A stretch of DNA of 44,985 bases, from NCBI GenBank assembly GCA_036505275.1, contig DASXTS010000044.1, forward strand, positions 1-44,985, in the 5' to 3' direction. This document shows, piece after piece, positions 1-8,484 of this stretch (position 1 is its first letter; every line of letters begins with the position of its first letter). Under the pieces are notes generated by a model. That model saw only the letters and a list, made by a program, of their open reading frames with translations, had not been told where the DNA came from and ran no database searches. Position numbers and translations under genes: made by a program. The DNA is from DASXTS01 sp036505275 (lineage in GTDB: Bacteria > Actinomycetota > Actinomycetes > Mycobacteriales > Pseudonocardiaceae).

Positions 1-1
1 T

Positions 2-1390
2 ACCCACGACCTCGCCGACGCCGGCCGGCTGCTCGGCGTCCGGGTGCTGCCGGTCTACGGCGGCCGGCCGTACGAGCAGCAGACCAGCGTGCTGCGCAAG
101 GGCGTCGATGTCGTGGTCGGCACGCCGGGGCGGCTGCTGGACCTGGCCGAGCAGCGGCACCTGGTGCTCGGCAAGGTGAGGACGCTGGTGCTGGACGAGG
201 CCGACGAGATGCTCGACCTGGGCTTCCTGCCCGACATCGAGCGGATCCTGCGGATGGTGCCGGACGAGCGGCAGACCATGCTGTTCTCGGCGACCATGCC
301 CGGCCCGATCGTCACGCTGGCGCGGGCGTTCCTTCGCCGGCCGACGCACATCAGGGCGGAGGAGCACGACGCCGGCGCGATCCACGAGCTGACCGCGCAG
401 TTCGTCTACCGGGCGCACGCGCTGGACAAGATGGAGCTGATCGCGCGGATGCTGCAGGCGCATGGCCGCGGCCTGACCATGATCTTCGCCCGGACCAAAC
501 GGACCGCTCAGAAGATCGCCGACGACCTGACCGAGCGTGGTTTCGCCGCCGCGGCGGTGCACGGTGACCTCGGCCAGGGCGCCCGCGAGCAGGCGCTGCG
601 GGCCTTCCGCGCCGGCAAGGTGGACGTGCTGGTCGCCACCGATGTGGCCGCCCGCGGCATCGACGTAGACGACGTCACGCACGTCATCAACTACCAGTGC
701 CCGGAGGACGAGAAGACCTACGTGCACCGGATCGGCCGCACCGGCCGGGCCGGCAAGCCGGGAATCGGGATCACCCTGGTCGACTGGGACGAGCTGGCGC
801 GCTGGCGATCGGTGGACGCCGCCCTCGACCTCGGCATGGCTGAGCCGGCCGAGACCTACTCCACCTCGGAACACCTGCACGCCGAGCTCGGAATCCCGCA
901 GGACGCCACCGGGCGGCTGCCGCTGGCCAACCGGACCAGGGCCGGGCTCGCCGCCGAGCCGGAGGAGGACCTCGGCGGCCGCCGCCAGCGCCGGCCTGGC
1001 CGCGGTTCTGCGGCCGAGGACAGCGGGGACAACAAGCCGCGGCGTACCCGGCGACCGCGGATACGCACCCGCGGCGGGGTGCGACTCGGCACCAGCGTGG
1101 ACGCCGATTCGGCATCGTCCGGCGTGGCCAGCGTGGACGCCGTCGCCGAACCGGCCGACCCCGCCGAGTCGGGACGAACGAGGCCACGCCGCCGGCGGCG
1201 CCGGACCGGCTCGGCCCCGACCTCGGCCTCCGCCCCGACCTCGGCCTCCGCCCCGACCTCGGCCTCCGCCCCGACCTCGGCTTCCGCCCCGACCTCGGCT
1301 TCCCCGACCTCGGCCTCCGGCCCGACCTCGGCATCGGTCCCGACCGGCACCGCGCTGGCCGCCGCCGCGGACGCCGACCAGCCGCACTAG
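2..1390 (+). CDS. DEAD-box ATP-dependent RNA helicase, 5'-truncated by the window edge
   Basis: RNA helicase acting on structured or ribosomal RNA in the cytoplasm. The open frame runs in from the left edge, so the Q motif and Walker A region are missing. What remains shows GG (Ia region), TPGR (Ib), DEAD followed by EMLDLGF (II), SAT (III), the ATDVAARGID block (V) and HRIGRTGRAG (VI), so both RecA lobes are represented. The tail is basic (RRQRRPGR, RRRRRR) and then holds about seven copies of a six-residue APTSAS repeat. Such low-complexity tails are common in actinobacterial RhlE/DeaD-type helicases. It is followed 9 bp later by a PQQ-like membrane protein, an order also known in mycobacteria (Rv3211-Rv3212). 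Family is certain; the exact paralogue is not. Confidence 0.95.
   Translation, partial: THDLADAGRLLGVRVLPVYGGRPYEQQTSVLRKGVDVVVGTPGRLLDLAEQRHLVLGKVRTLVLDEADEMLDLGFLPDIERILRMVPDERQTMLFSATMPGPIVTLARAFLRRPTHIRAEEHDAGAIHELTAQFVYRAHALDKMELIARMLQAHGRGLTMIFARTKRTAQKIADDLTERGFAAAAVHGDLGQGAREQALRAFRAGKVDVLVATDVAARGIDVDDVTHVINYQCPEDEKTYVHRIGRTGRAGKPGIGITLVDWDELARWRSVDAALDLGMAEPAETYSTSEHLHAELGIPQDATGRLPLANRTRAGLAAEPEEDLGGRRQRRPGRGSAAEDSGDNKPRRTRRPRIRTRGGVRLGTSVDADSASSGVASVDAVAEPADPAESGRTRPRRRRRRTGSAPTSASAPTSASAPTSASAPTSASAPTSASPTSASGPTSASVPTGTALAAAADADQPH
1214..1348 (+). repeat. 18-bp in-frame tandem repeat in the helicase tail
   Basis: About seven imperfect copies of an 18-bp unit (gccccgacctcggcctcc) encode APTSAS. 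One copy lacks a codon pair and others carry synonymous changes, as expected for slippage-prone coding DNA. The encoded tail is probably disordered. Confidence 0.85.
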
Positions 1391-1399
1391 CATCCGGCC

Positions 1400-2623
1400 G
1401 TGGTGAGCAGCGAACGCCGCACCAGCGGTGACCTTGTCGCCGTCGCCGTCATCGTGGTCGTCGTGCTCATCGCGTCCGTCCTGCTCTGGCGCTTCAGTGA
1501 CGCCAGGGCCACCGTGTCGCAGCCAGCGGTCGGCGAGGCGCCGCCGCTCACGGTGCCCACCGCGCTGCCGCCCTCGCTCGGCGAGGCCTGGAGCGCGCCG
1601 AGCGCCGCCACCCCGACACCGGTCGTGGCCGGCTCGACTGTGGTCACCGCGGACGGCCGCGAGGTCGTCGGGCGGGACCCGTTCACCGGAGCCACCCGCT
1701 GGCGGTACGCCCGCGACATCGACCTGTGCACGGTGACCTCGGCCTGGAGCACCGCGCTCACCGTATGGTCGAAGAACCCCCGGTACTGCAGCGAGGTCAC
1801 GGCCGTCGGCGGGGACAGCGGCCGGCGCGTCGACCAGCGCAACGGCGACGCCGAGCACGGCACCAGGGTTCTCTTCGACGGCACCCATGCCACCGCGATC
1901 GGCCAACGGTACCTGGAGACCTGGCGGTCCGATCTCGTGCGGACCACGCAGTACGGCGCGGTCCCAACGCCGGTGAACCCCGGCAAGCAGCCGCGTAGCG
2001 GGTGCACCTACATCTCGGTCGGGGTGACGGTCAACCAGATCGGGCTGGTCGAGCGCTGCCCGAGCGACGGCGACGGGGTCGACCGGCTGACCGTGCTCAA
2101 GGCCAACCCCAAGGAGGCGGAGCAGCCCGAGGTGTTGTATTCGGTGCAGCTCGGCGTGCGCGCCGCACTCGTGGTGGCGATGTCCGCCCAGCGCACCGCC
2201 GTGCTGCTGCCCGGCCCGCGACGGCTCGCCGTGTACGACGAGAAGGGCAATCAGCTCGGCAGCTACCGCATCGACTTCACCACGTCGCTGACGTCGGCCG
2301 GCCGATCTGCGCCCGCGGTGGCCGACATCACGGTCGGGCCGAGGGCGGTGTACTGGTTCACCGGGTCCTCGACGGTCGCGCTCGACCCCGCCGAGTTCCG
2401 TCCACTGTGGACAGTGGAGGGCACGCTCGGGTCCGGTGTGCTGTACGCCGGGCGGCTGCTGGTGCCCACCGACGGCCGGCTCGCGGTGCTGGAGGCCAAC
2501 ACCGGCCAGCGGCTCGGCGAGACCCCGGTCGACCGCGGCAGTTACCACGGGCCGGTGCAGCTCTCCGCGGCCGGCCCGGTGGTGCTCGAACAGCGCGGCA
2601 GCACGCTGGTCGCGTTGCGCTGA
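1400..2623 (+). CDS. Membrane-anchored PQQ-like beta-propeller protein (Rv3212-like)
   Basis: The 407-residue product has a short basic N-terminus, one hydrophobic segment at about residues 12-30 (VAVAVIVVVVLIASVLLW), then an extracytoplasmic domain with repeated blade-like segments such as ADGREVVGRDPFTGATRWRY and LAVLEANTGQRLGETPV, typical of PQQ/BamB-like propellers. No catalytic residues are apparent and the role is unknown. The chosen start is the first of two consecutive GTG codons, 9 bp after the helicase stop, so co-transcription with the helicase is likely. The position beside a DEAD-box helicase matches the mycobacterial pair Rv3211/Rv3212. Family assignment is from pattern only. 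Confidence 0.75.
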   Translation: MVSSERRTSGDLVAVAVIVVVVLIASVLLWRFSDARATVSQPAVGEAPPLTVPTALPPSLGEAWSAPSAATPTPVVAGSTVVTADGREVVGRDPFTGATRWRYARDIDLCTVTSAWSTALTVWSKNPRYCSEVTAVGGDSGRRVDQRNGDAEHGTRVLFDGTHATAIGQRYLETWRSDLVRTTQYGAVPTPVNPGKQPRSGCTYISVGVTVNQIGLVERCPSDGDGVDRLTVLKANPKEAEQPEVLYSVQLGVRAALVVAMSAQRTAVLLPGPRRLAVYDEKGNQLGSYRIDFTTSLTSAGRSAPAVADITVGPRAVYWFTGSSTVALDPAEFRPLWTVEGTLGSGVLYAGRLLVPTDGRLAVLEANTGQRLGETPVDRGSYHGPVQLSAAGPVVLEQRGSTLVALR

Positions 2624-2633
2624 TGCCAGGCTG

Positions 2634-3500
2634 ATGGCGTTCGATCAGACCTGGCCGCACCGGGCCGAGCGCGTCGTGCTGCCGAGCGAGCACGGGCCGC
2701 TGGCTGCGCTGTCCGCGGTGCCACGCGGCGCGCTGGCAACCGTGGTCATGGTGCCCGGGTACACCGGTTCCAAGGAGGACTTCGCGCCGCTGCTCGACGC
2801 CGTCGCCGACGCCGGCCTCGCGGCCCTGGCCATCGACCTGCCCGGCCAGTACGAGTCGCCGGGCCCGCCGGACGAGGCCTGCTACCTGCCGGTGCCGCTC
2901 GGCGCGGTCCTTGCCGGTGTCGTTCGCCGGCTCGACCCGCAGCCGGTGATCCTGGTCGGCCACTCGTACGGCGGCCTGGTGTGCCGCGCCGCCGTGCTCG
3001 CCGGGGCCACCGTGGCCGGCCTGGCGCTGCTGTGCTCGGGCCCGGCCGCGCTGCCCGCCGGCGTGCGCCGCATCCTGCTCGACCATGCCGAGCCGATCCT
3101 GCGCACCGGCGGCGTGGCCGCCGTGCAGGAGCTGCGCGAGGCGGCCGACGCCAGTGCCGGCCTGGCGCCGCGCACGCCCGAGCTCGCCGCGCTGCTGCGC
3201 CGGCGCTTCCTGGACAGCACCCTGGCCGGCCTGCTCGGCATGGCCGCGGGCCTGCGCACCGAGCCCGATCGCGTCGCCGAGCTGGCGGCAGGCCTGCGCA
3301 GCAGCGGCACACCGTGCCTGGTCGCCTGCGGCGATTCCGACGACGCCTGGCCGCCCGAGCAGCAGCGCGACATGGCCGCGCGGCTCGATGCCCCTTTCGC
3401 GACCATCCCCGCCGCCGCGCACTCCCCCAACATCGAGAACCCGGCCGCGCTGCTCGACCTCCTGCTCGCCACCTGCCACGCCTGGCTCGACGGCCGCTAG
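2634..3500 (+). CDS. Alpha/beta hydrolase
   Basis: A 288-residue soluble alpha/beta-hydrolase-fold enzyme. The nucleophile elbow GHSYGG places Ser111, the acid is probably Asp234 in CGDSDD, and the base His263 in AHSPNIENP, so the triad looks complete. The oxyanion region is VPGYTGSKEDF. The ATG at 2634 lies 10 bp after the preceding stop and starts the recognisable fold; the frame is open further upstream but only as a shadow of the previous gene. Substrate is unknown (esterase, lipase or haloalkane-type are all possible). It is likely the last gene of the helicase/PQQ-like transcription unit, converging on the minus-strand genes that follow. Confidence 0.88.
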   Translation: MAFDQTWPHRAERVVLPSEHGPLAALSAVPRGALATVVMVPGYTGSKEDFAPLLDAVADAGLAALAIDLPGQYESPGPPDEACYLPVPLGAVLAGVVRRLDPQPVILVGHSYGGLVCRAAVLAGATVAGLALLCSGPAALPAGVRRILLDHAEPILRTGGVAAVQELREAADASAGLAPRTPELAALLRRRFLDSTLAGLLGMAAGLRTEPDRVAELAAGLRSSGTPCLVACGDSDDAWPPEQQRDMAARLDAPFATIPAAAHSPNIENPAALLDLLLATCHAWLDGR

Positions 3501-3507
3501 CTGGTCG

Positions 3508-3858
3508 CTAGTTCCACCACCAGAGCCAGAGGGTGGCGGCGGCCAGCGGGACGATCAGCAGTGCGGCGACTGCGGCCAGCGGCCCGCGCCGGCGGTCGAC
3601 GATGAGCTGCAGGACGAGGGCGGTCACCGCGACCACGGCGTGGCCGGCGACCGCGGAGGCGCCGGGGCCCGGTCGGGCGCCGGAGAACAGGGCAGCCGCG
3701 GTGACGGCGGCAGCGAGGGCGAGCAGGCCGGCGGTGAGAGTGCCACTGACGAAGCGCAGCACGGCGACGGGGCGGCTGACCCGCGGCGGCCGGCGGCCCG
3801 CCGGCCCCGGCGGGTCGGCCACGGTGCCTGGCGCTGCCACCGGGTCCTCGACCGTCAC
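3508..3858 (-). CDS. Small integral membrane protein, three predicted TM segments
   Basis: A 116-residue protein of unknown function. After a proline-rich cytoplasmic stretch (residues 5-30) it has three hydrophobic segments, at about residues 32-60, 67-88 and 92-115, ending in WLWWWN. The GTG start at 3858 overlaps the TGA of the upstream RecB-like gene in a GTGA junction, so the two are almost certainly translated together. The frame is open much further upstream, but that part is antisense shadow of the nuclease and should not be included. No family recognised. Confidence 0.75.
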   Translation of the reverse strand: MTVEDPVAAPGTVADPPGPAGRRPPRVSRPVAVLRFVSGTLTAGLLALAAAVTAAALFSGARPGPGASAVAGHAVVAVTALVLQLIVDRRRGPLAAVAALLIVPLAAATLWLWWWN

Positions 3859-4697
3859 GGCGCGAGCAGCGCCCACGGGTCGACGTCGGGCGCGGCCTGG
3901 CGCCCCTCGGCGCAGTGCCGGCGGAAGTCGCACCACGAACACTGCCGCCCGATCCGCGGCGGGAAGAGCACCTCGGCGTCGCCGCCGGCGGCCAGGGTGT
4001 CGGTGGCCAGCGCCAGCTCGTCGGCGGCCTCCTCTGCCCTGGTCAAATGCCGCCGCAGCGACTCCGCGGTGTGCTCCCAGGCGAGCACCTCGCCGCTGGG
4101 CAGGTGGTGCAGTTCGACGCGGCGGCAGTCGCGCCGCAAGGTCCTGGCCGCGGCCAGTGCGTACAGCGCGAGGGCCTGCGAGCCGCGGGCGTTGTCCACG
4201 CTCAGCCCATGCCGCCCGGTCTTGTAGTCGACGATGACCAGCTCGCCGGCCCGGTCGTCGATGCGGTCCACCCGGCCCTCCGCGACGATCCGAGTGCTGG
4301 GCGTCGAGACCCATCGTTCGATGCCGACCGGCTCGAATGTCGGGTCCAGCGCGTCCACGTAGTCGGCCACCCAGGTCTGGGCGCGCTGCCGGTACATGGC
4401 GGCCTGCTCGGCGTGCCGGAACCCGTCGGTCTTCCAGTGGGTGGCGACCAGACCGGCCGCCGCCGCCGGCGTCCGCCCGGCCGGTGGCAGCTCGAACAGC
4501 GCCCGCAGCGCGTTGTGCACCGCGGCGCCGACCGTGTTGTGCGCCCATGGCGCGCCCCTCGGCGGTGACGGCCGGTCCAGGTAGGTCATCCGGTAGCGGC
4601 GTGGGCAGTCGGTCCACGTCGCGAGCTTGGCCGGAGTCACCCGAACCAGGCGACGTGGCAACCCGCCCAGTTCGAGCTCCCCCTGAAGAGTTGTCAT
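3855..4697 (-). CDS. RecB-family (Cas4/AddB-like) PD-(D/E)XK nuclease
   Basis: A 280-residue single-domain nuclease of the RecB C-terminal type. The catalytic core is visible as GRVDRID followed by ELVIVDYKTGR, that is the D and D-x-K motifs, with a helix-borne QALALYALA further on. Cys in WTDCPRRYRMTYL and the C-terminal CSWCDFRRHC provide four cysteines in the arrangement that binds a 4Fe-4S cluster in AddB and Cas4 proteins. I chose ATG 4697 because the 21 bases upstream to a GTG at 4718 add only a short non-conserved PLTLTA peptide. No CRISPR array or other cas gene is nearby, so a DNA-repair or maintenance role is more likely than adaptation. Confidence 0.88.
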   Translation of the reverse strand: MTTLQGELELGGLPRRLVRVTPAKLATWTDCPRRYRMTYLDRPSPPRGAPWAHNTVGAAVHNALRALFELPPAGRTPAAAAGLVATHWKTDGFRHAEQAAMYRQRAQTWVADYVDALDPTFEPVGIERWVSTPSTRIVAEGRVDRIDDRAGELVIVDYKTGRHGLSVDNARGSQALALYALAAARTLRRDCRRVELHHLPSGEVLAWEHTAESLRRHLTRAEEAADELALATDTLAAGGDAEVLFPPRIGRQCSWCDFRRHCAEGRQAAPDVDPWALLAP

Positions 4698-4754
4698 CGC
4701 CGTCAACGTTAGCGGCACCCACCGACACGCCGCGGCCAGGTTCGGCTCGCAGTT

Positions 4755-5606
4755 CTAGGTTCGCGCGGCCGCCGCCGCCTTCGCCATGAGCGACTCCAGG
4801 GCCGCCAGCGACTCCGGCGCAGTGGTCTCGGCCCCGATCGGGGTCGGCTTGTTCCGGCCGTGGTAGTCGCTGCCGCCGGTGACGACGAGGCCCAGCTCCG
4901 CGGCCAGGATGCTGAGCCGCGTTTTCGCCGGCTCGTCGTGCTGGGGGTGGTCGACCTCCATCCCCGCCAGGCCGGCCGCGGCCAGCTCGGCGATCACCTC
5001 CTCGCCAATGAGGCGGCCGCCGCGGGTCGCTCGTGCGTGCGCCAGCACGGTGACCCCGCCGGCATCGGTGATCATCCGGACCGCCTCGAGCAGCGGCGTG
5101 TCTTCGCGCCGGATGTAGTAGGGGCCGCCGTCGTGCAGGTACCGGGCGAACGCTTCCGGCACGCTGGCGACCGCCCCCGCGGCGACCAGCACGGCAGCCA
5201 GGTGCGGCCGGCCGGCTGGCGCGTCCGGGGCCAGGCCGGCGAGCACGGCGTCCTCGTCGACGGGCAGCCCGTCGGCGGCCATCCGGCGCGCGATCCGCCG
5301 CAACCGCTCCCGCCGCGCCTGCCGCAACCGGGTCTGCTCGCGCACCAGCGGCGGCGCGTCGGGGTCGAACCCGTACGCCAGCAGGTGCACGGTGATCCCG
5401 TCATCGGTGCTGGTGGACAGCTCGGCGCCGGGCAGCAACCGCAGTCCCGGTGGCGCGGCCGCCAGCGCCTGCGTCCAGCCGGCCGTGGTGTCGTGGTCGG
5501 TCAGCGCCACCACGTCCAGCCCGGCCGCGGCCGCCACCGCAACCAGCTCCGCCGGGGTGTCCGTGCCGTCGGACACATTCGAATGCGTGTGCAGATCGAT
5601 TCGCAC
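4755..5606 (-). CDS. PHP-domain phosphoesterase (TrpH/YciV-like)
   Basis: A 283-residue metal-dependent phosphoesterase. The N-terminus IDLHTHSNVSDGTDTP and the following VVALTDHDT are the first two PHP metal-binding motifs; later motifs are GAELST, LAHARATRGG and GGSDYHG. This layout matches the YciV/TrpH branch, known as 3',5'-nucleotide bisphosphate phosphatase and 5'-to-3' RNase. The GTG at 5606 directly precedes the beta strand leading to HTH, so it is preferred; the open frame upstream is shadow of the next gene. It lies 26 bp downstream of the bacterial-PH membrane protein on the same strand, so an operon is likely. Confidence 0.88.
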   Translation of the reverse strand: MRIDLHTHSNVSDGTDTPAELVAVAAAAGLDVVALTDHDTTAGWTQALAAAPPGLRLLPGAELSTSTDDGITVHLLAYGFDPDAPPLVREQTRLRQARRERLRRIARRMAADGLPVDEDAVLAGLAPDAPAGRPHLAAVLVAAGAVASVPEAFARYLHDGGPYYIRREDTPLLEAVRMITDAGGVTVLAHARATRGGRLIGEEVIAELAAAGLAGMEVDHPQHDEPAKTRLSILAAELGLVVTGGSDYHGRNKPTPIGAETTAPESLAALESLMAKAAAAART

Positions 5607-5632
5607 ACGTCCCAGTCTGCCGGCAGCGGCTG

Positions 5633-6202
5633 TTATCGGGAGCGTCGGCGCTTCGGGGGCGCCTTCATCATGGACACCCTGGCGCTGGTGCTGCCCAGCC
5701 TCTCGCCGAACACCAGCTCCGAAATGGCGTCGAAGACCTCCTCCGGCCGCGGCAGGAACTCGATGCGGTTGAGGGCCTGGATCTGGCCGGCCGACTCGAG
5801 GACCAGCGTGCCGTAGCCGAACATCCGGCCGAAGACACTCCGCTCGTAGGTCATGTCGGTGATCTTGCTGACCGGCATCATGGCCACCTTGGTGGTAAAG
5901 ATGCCGCTGGTGTTCATCGCCCGCTTGTCGGTGACCACGATCCGCTCGACCCACCACTCCACCAGGTAATAGGTGAACCGCAGCAGCGCGAACAGGGCGA
6001 CGTACCAGAGCACGTTCTGAACCAGCCACGCGTAGGCGCCGCTGCCGCCGAGCACGTAGGACAGGATGAACGCGATGATCAGGGCGAACAGCGTCTGAAA
6101 GAGGTAGGGCAGCACGACGGCCCAGTGCCGGCGCAACCTGATTACCCGCCGCTCCGTGGACAGCAGGTACTCGTCCGGATCCCGGGGTGCGAGCATAGCC
6201 AT
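5633..6202 (-). CDS. Membrane protein with bacterial PH domain (YdbT/bPH2-like)
   Basis: A 189-residue membrane protein. It begins with a conserved cytoplasmic segment (DPDEYLLSTERRVIRLRRHW), then two close TM helices at about residues 30-50 and 58-80, then a bPH2-type domain beginning VERIVVTDKRAM and holding the KITDMTYERS and YGTLVLESAG strands. The tail is basic (KRRRSR). The bPH2 family is widespread and mostly uncharacterised in actinobacteria. The start is ATG 6202; an in-frame ATG six bases downstream (MAM) is equally possible. It lies 48 bp downstream of a 55-aa membrane protein gene on the same strand. Confidence 0.88.
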   Translation of the reverse strand: MAMLAPRDPDEYLLSTERRVIRLRRHWAVVLPYLFQTLFALIIAFILSYVLGGSGAYAWLVQNVLWYVALFALLRFTYYLVEWWVERIVVTDKRAMNTSGIFTTKVAMMPVSKITDMTYERSVFGRMFGYGTLVLESAGQIQALNRIEFLPRPEEVFDAISELVFGERLGSTSARVSMMKAPPKRRRSR

Positions 6203-6249
6203 GCTGGCCCCTCTTCTACCGCGCCATTTCTACCGCGCCACCACCGCCC

Positions 6250-6417
6250 CTACGCGAAGAGCGACCGGATGAATGTAGCGAGGGATTCCGCTCCGCCCCG
6301 CAGCATGGCGAGCAGGTCCCGCACGATGCCTGCCGACTGCTGTGGCTGAGTGACCACCAGAAACAGCAGGAACACACCCCCCGCCAGCAGGAGGAATCTC
6401 TTGGCACCCGGCTTCAC
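6250..6417 (-). CDS. Small single-pass membrane protein (55 aa)
   Basis: A short frame, easily missed by length-filtered callers, begins with GTG at 6417 and encodes MKPGAKRFLLLAGGVFLLFL followed by VVTQPQQSAGIVRDLLAML, an acidic linker and a C-terminal FIRSLFA. It has one hydrophobic helix at about residues 8-23 and an amphipathic C-terminal half. The same-strand bPH2 gene begins 48 bp downstream. In-frame TTG codons exist just upstream, so the exact start is uncertain. It reads as a genuine small membrane protein because hydrophobic and amphipathic segments are ordered, unlike the arginine/proline-rich alternative frames here. Function unknown. Confidence 0.65.
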   Translation of the reverse strand: MKPGAKRFLLLAGGVFLLFLVVTQPQQSAGIVRDLLAMLRGGAESLATFIRSLFA

Positions 6418-6552
6418 CGTGACCAACCCCGTCCTTACCGTGCCGACGCGTCAGCACCCGTTGTACCTCACAAGACCGACAGTTCGGCAGGGTACAGCGT
6501 CAGTTAGGCCGGTACGGCGCAACGGCGCCCGCGCTTGGCTACGTTCTGTGGC

Positions 6553-6966
6553 ATGACCAATGTACCCTACCGCCTGATCAGGTGCGTCGGCGCGGTCGTC
6601 CATGACGATCATGGCCGGCTGCTGCTGGTACGCAGAGCGACGGAACCAGGCCGCGGGCTGTGGTCACTTCCGGGCGGACGGGTCGAACCGGGTGAATCTG
6701 ACGAGGCGGCGCTGCGCCGCGAGCTGCAGGAGGAGGTCGGCCTGGCGGTGCGGGTCGGCCCGCTGGTCGGCTCGGTGCTGCGGGCCGCGCCACGGGGCAC
6801 CTACGAGATCTTCGACTACCGGTGTGCGGTGGTCGGGGACACCGCACTGCGGCCGGGCGACGACGCGGCGGACGCCCGTTGGGTGTCCGCCGCCGACTAC
6901 CGTGCGTTGCCGCTCGTGGAGGGCCTGACCGAGACCCTCGAGGGGTGGTCGGTGCTGCCGCGGTGA
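6553..6966 (+). CDS. Nudix hydrolase
   Basis: A 137-residue pyrophosphohydrolase. The full Nudix box is present as GGRVEPGESDEAALRRELQEEVGL, broken here as GGRVEPGE, then REL, EE and G, with the G-x5-E-x7-REU-x-EE-x-GU spacing. It is preceded by RLLLVRRATEPGRGLWSLP. I prefer ATG 6553 over an in-frame TTG at 6535: no ribosome site precedes it, but a TANNNT-type hexamer (TACGTT, 6540-6545) sits about 8 bp before the ATG, which would suit a leaderless transcript. Divergent from the 55-aa membrane gene. Substrate cannot be read from sequence (nucleoside diphosphate derivative). Confidence 0.92.
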   Translation: MTNVPYRLIRCVGAVVHDDHGRLLLVRRATEPGRGLWSLPGGRVEPGESDEAALRRELQEEVGLAVRVGPLVGSVLRAAPRGTYEIFDYRCAVVGDTALRPGDDAADARWVSAADYRALPLVEGLTETLEGWSVLPR

Positions 6967-6988
6967 CCTGTCGTCAGCTGGACCGTGC

Positions 6989-7192
6989 CTAATCCCGCCG
7001 CTGCAGCCTCAGCGCCAGCTTCGGGCACAGCGTGACGGCCCTGCGGGCGTGCTTGAGCAGCTGCGGGGGCACCGGGGTGGGCGCGAGGATGGGGTATCCC
7101 CACTCGTCCAGCCGGATGAGTTCAGGCACCAGCTCGGCGCACACTCCGTGCCCATCGCAAGCGATCATGTTCACCTTGAACGTCTCGGTCAT
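6989..7192 (-). CDS. 3Fe-4S-type ferredoxin
   Basis: A 67-residue cytoplasmic electron carrier. Cys12, Cys18 and Cys56 (ACDGHGVC and TLCP) are the three ligands of the single-cluster actinobacterial ferredoxins that often serve P450s, with the usual fourth position taken by His15. DEWGYP and the final CPKLALRL are also family-typical. Its ATG overlaps the TGA of the NuoF-like gene (ATGA), so it is the last gene of a five-gene operon (10356 down to 6989). It probably accepts electrons from, or gives them to, the NuoF-like partner. Confidence 0.92.
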   Translation of the reverse strand: MTETFKVNMIACDGHGVCAELVPELIRLDEWGYPILAPTPVPPQLLKHARRAVTLCPKLALRLQRRD

Positions 7193-8484
7193 CGCCAACC
7201 CTCGCTCACGTCCGGCGGCTGCGGCACCGGCAGCACCGGCGGCCGCCACAGGCCGGCGCAGCCCCGCCCGGCCAGGTGCCGGCCGACATCGTCGGCGAAC
7301 ACCGTGAGCGCGGTGGCCACCAGCCGCACCACGCCGTCCGGGTGGCCGCAGGCGCCGCGCTTGTCCACGATGCCGAGCCGGAAGCGCAGCCGGTCCAGCG
7401 CCATCCGGTCGCGGCCCCAGGTGATCCGGGCCAGGTCGTCGGCGATGGCCGGCAGGCCGTTGAAGCACGGGCCGCACTGTCTGGCGTTCTGGGACGCCAT
7501 CCAGGACGCCACCCGCACGGTCTCGGCGAGTCCGCACGCCTCGGCCGGCAGCCCCACCAGCACGCCGGCGCCGGGCGAGGCATTCAGCATCCGTAGGCCC
7601 TCCGGGGTGAACGGCAGGGACAGCGCCTCGATCCCGAGCCACGACCCGCCGTACCCGCCGAGCAGCACGGCCTGCAGTGTCTGCGCTGGGCCGCCGGCCA
7701 TTGCCAGGATGTCGTTGCCGGTGACGCCGACCGGCAGCTCGTACACCGCCCTGCGGTGCACCGCACCACCGGCGGTGAACAGCGCCGTGCCTGGCGCCTC
7801 GGCGGTGCCGGCCTGGCGGAACCAATCGGGCCCGTGCCGGGCGATGAGCGCGAGGTGAGCGAGCGTCTCGGCGTTGGACACCAGCGTCGGCTTGCCCTTC
7901 ACGCCCAGCCGGTACGCGGAGTCGTCGCGCGGCTTGCCCGGGCCGCCGCCGACGAAGTTGGCCACGGCGGTGGACTCGCTCGAGACATACCAGCGCGGTG
8001 GCTCGGCCACCTTGATCGTGAGTCCGGCGCCCCAGCGGTGCGCCGCCCGCTCTGCGATGGCGCCGGACATGGCTGCGGCCAGGCCGGTTCCGCGGTGCAC
8101 CGCGACCGTGATCTCGGTGGCCCCGACGGCGAGCGCGGCCAGTTCGGCGCCGTCCAGCACCAGGTGCGGCACGGCGCGCAGCAGCAGCTTGTCCTTGCCG
8201 GCGGCCGGCTCGCTTTCCACGCCGTTGGCCACCACATAGGCGCCGCCGGCCTTGGCACCATTCTCGGCGACCGCGGAGAGCTTGCGTCCGGTGGGGAACC
8301 ACGCGCCGCCCCGGCCGCGCAGGCCGGCCGCGGTCACCATGCCGATCAGGTGCGGCGCGGCGCCGGCCGGCAGTGGACCGTTGATCTGGGCATGCTCGGC
8401 CAGGTTGGCCGGCTGATTGGTGGCCGCCCAGCCGGCGAGCAGTCGGGGCCGGCCGTCGTAGCCGGTCAGCTGCGGGGCGCTCAC
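7189..8484 (-). CDS. NuoF-like NADH dehydrogenase/SLBB iron-sulfur flavoprotein
   Basis: A 431-residue relative of the 51-kDa (NuoF) subunit of complex I. The FMN/NADH-site signature is near residues 57-67 (RGRGGAWFPTGRK), followed by NGVESEPA. The C-terminal cluster region has QCGPCFNGLPA and ACGHPDG; compared with NuoF's CGxCxPC the first cysteine appears to be lost, leaving three. No NuoE or NuoG partner is present. The GTG start overlaps the TGA of the ferric-reductase-like gene (GTGA), and its stop overlaps the ferredoxin start. It probably oxidises NAD(P)H and feeds the ferredoxin or the membrane heme partner. Confidence 0.88.
   Translation of the reverse strand: MSAPQLTGYDGRPRLLAGWAATNQPANLAEHAQINGPLPAGAAPHLIGMVTAAGLRGRGGAWFPTGRKLSAVAENGAKAGGAYVVANGVESEPAAGKDKLLLRAVPHLVLDGAELAALAVGATEITVAVHRGTGLAAAMSGAIAERAAHRWGAGLTIKVAEPPRWYVSSESTAVANFVGGGPGKPRDDSAYRLGVKGKPTLVSNAETLAHLALIARHGPDWFRQAGTAEAPGTALFTAGGAVHRRAVYELPVGVTGNDILAMAGGPAQTLQAVLLGGYGGSWLGIEALSLPFTPEGLRMLNASPGAGVLVGLPAEACGLAETVRVASWMASQNARQCGPCFNGLPAIADDLARITWGRDRMALDRLRFRLGIVDKRGACGHPDGVVRLVATALTVFADDVGRHLAGRGCAGLWRPPVLPVPQPPDVSEGWR

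Noticed and set aside
3855..4697. RecB/Cas4-like nuclease as part of a CRISPR system
   Set aside because: No repeat-spacer array, cas1 or cas2 anywhere in the window.
3859..4728. Long open frame continuous with the small membrane protein on the minus strand
   Set aside because: Arg/Gly/Ala-rich shadow of the RecB-like nuclease in another frame; the membrane gene starts at GTG 3858.
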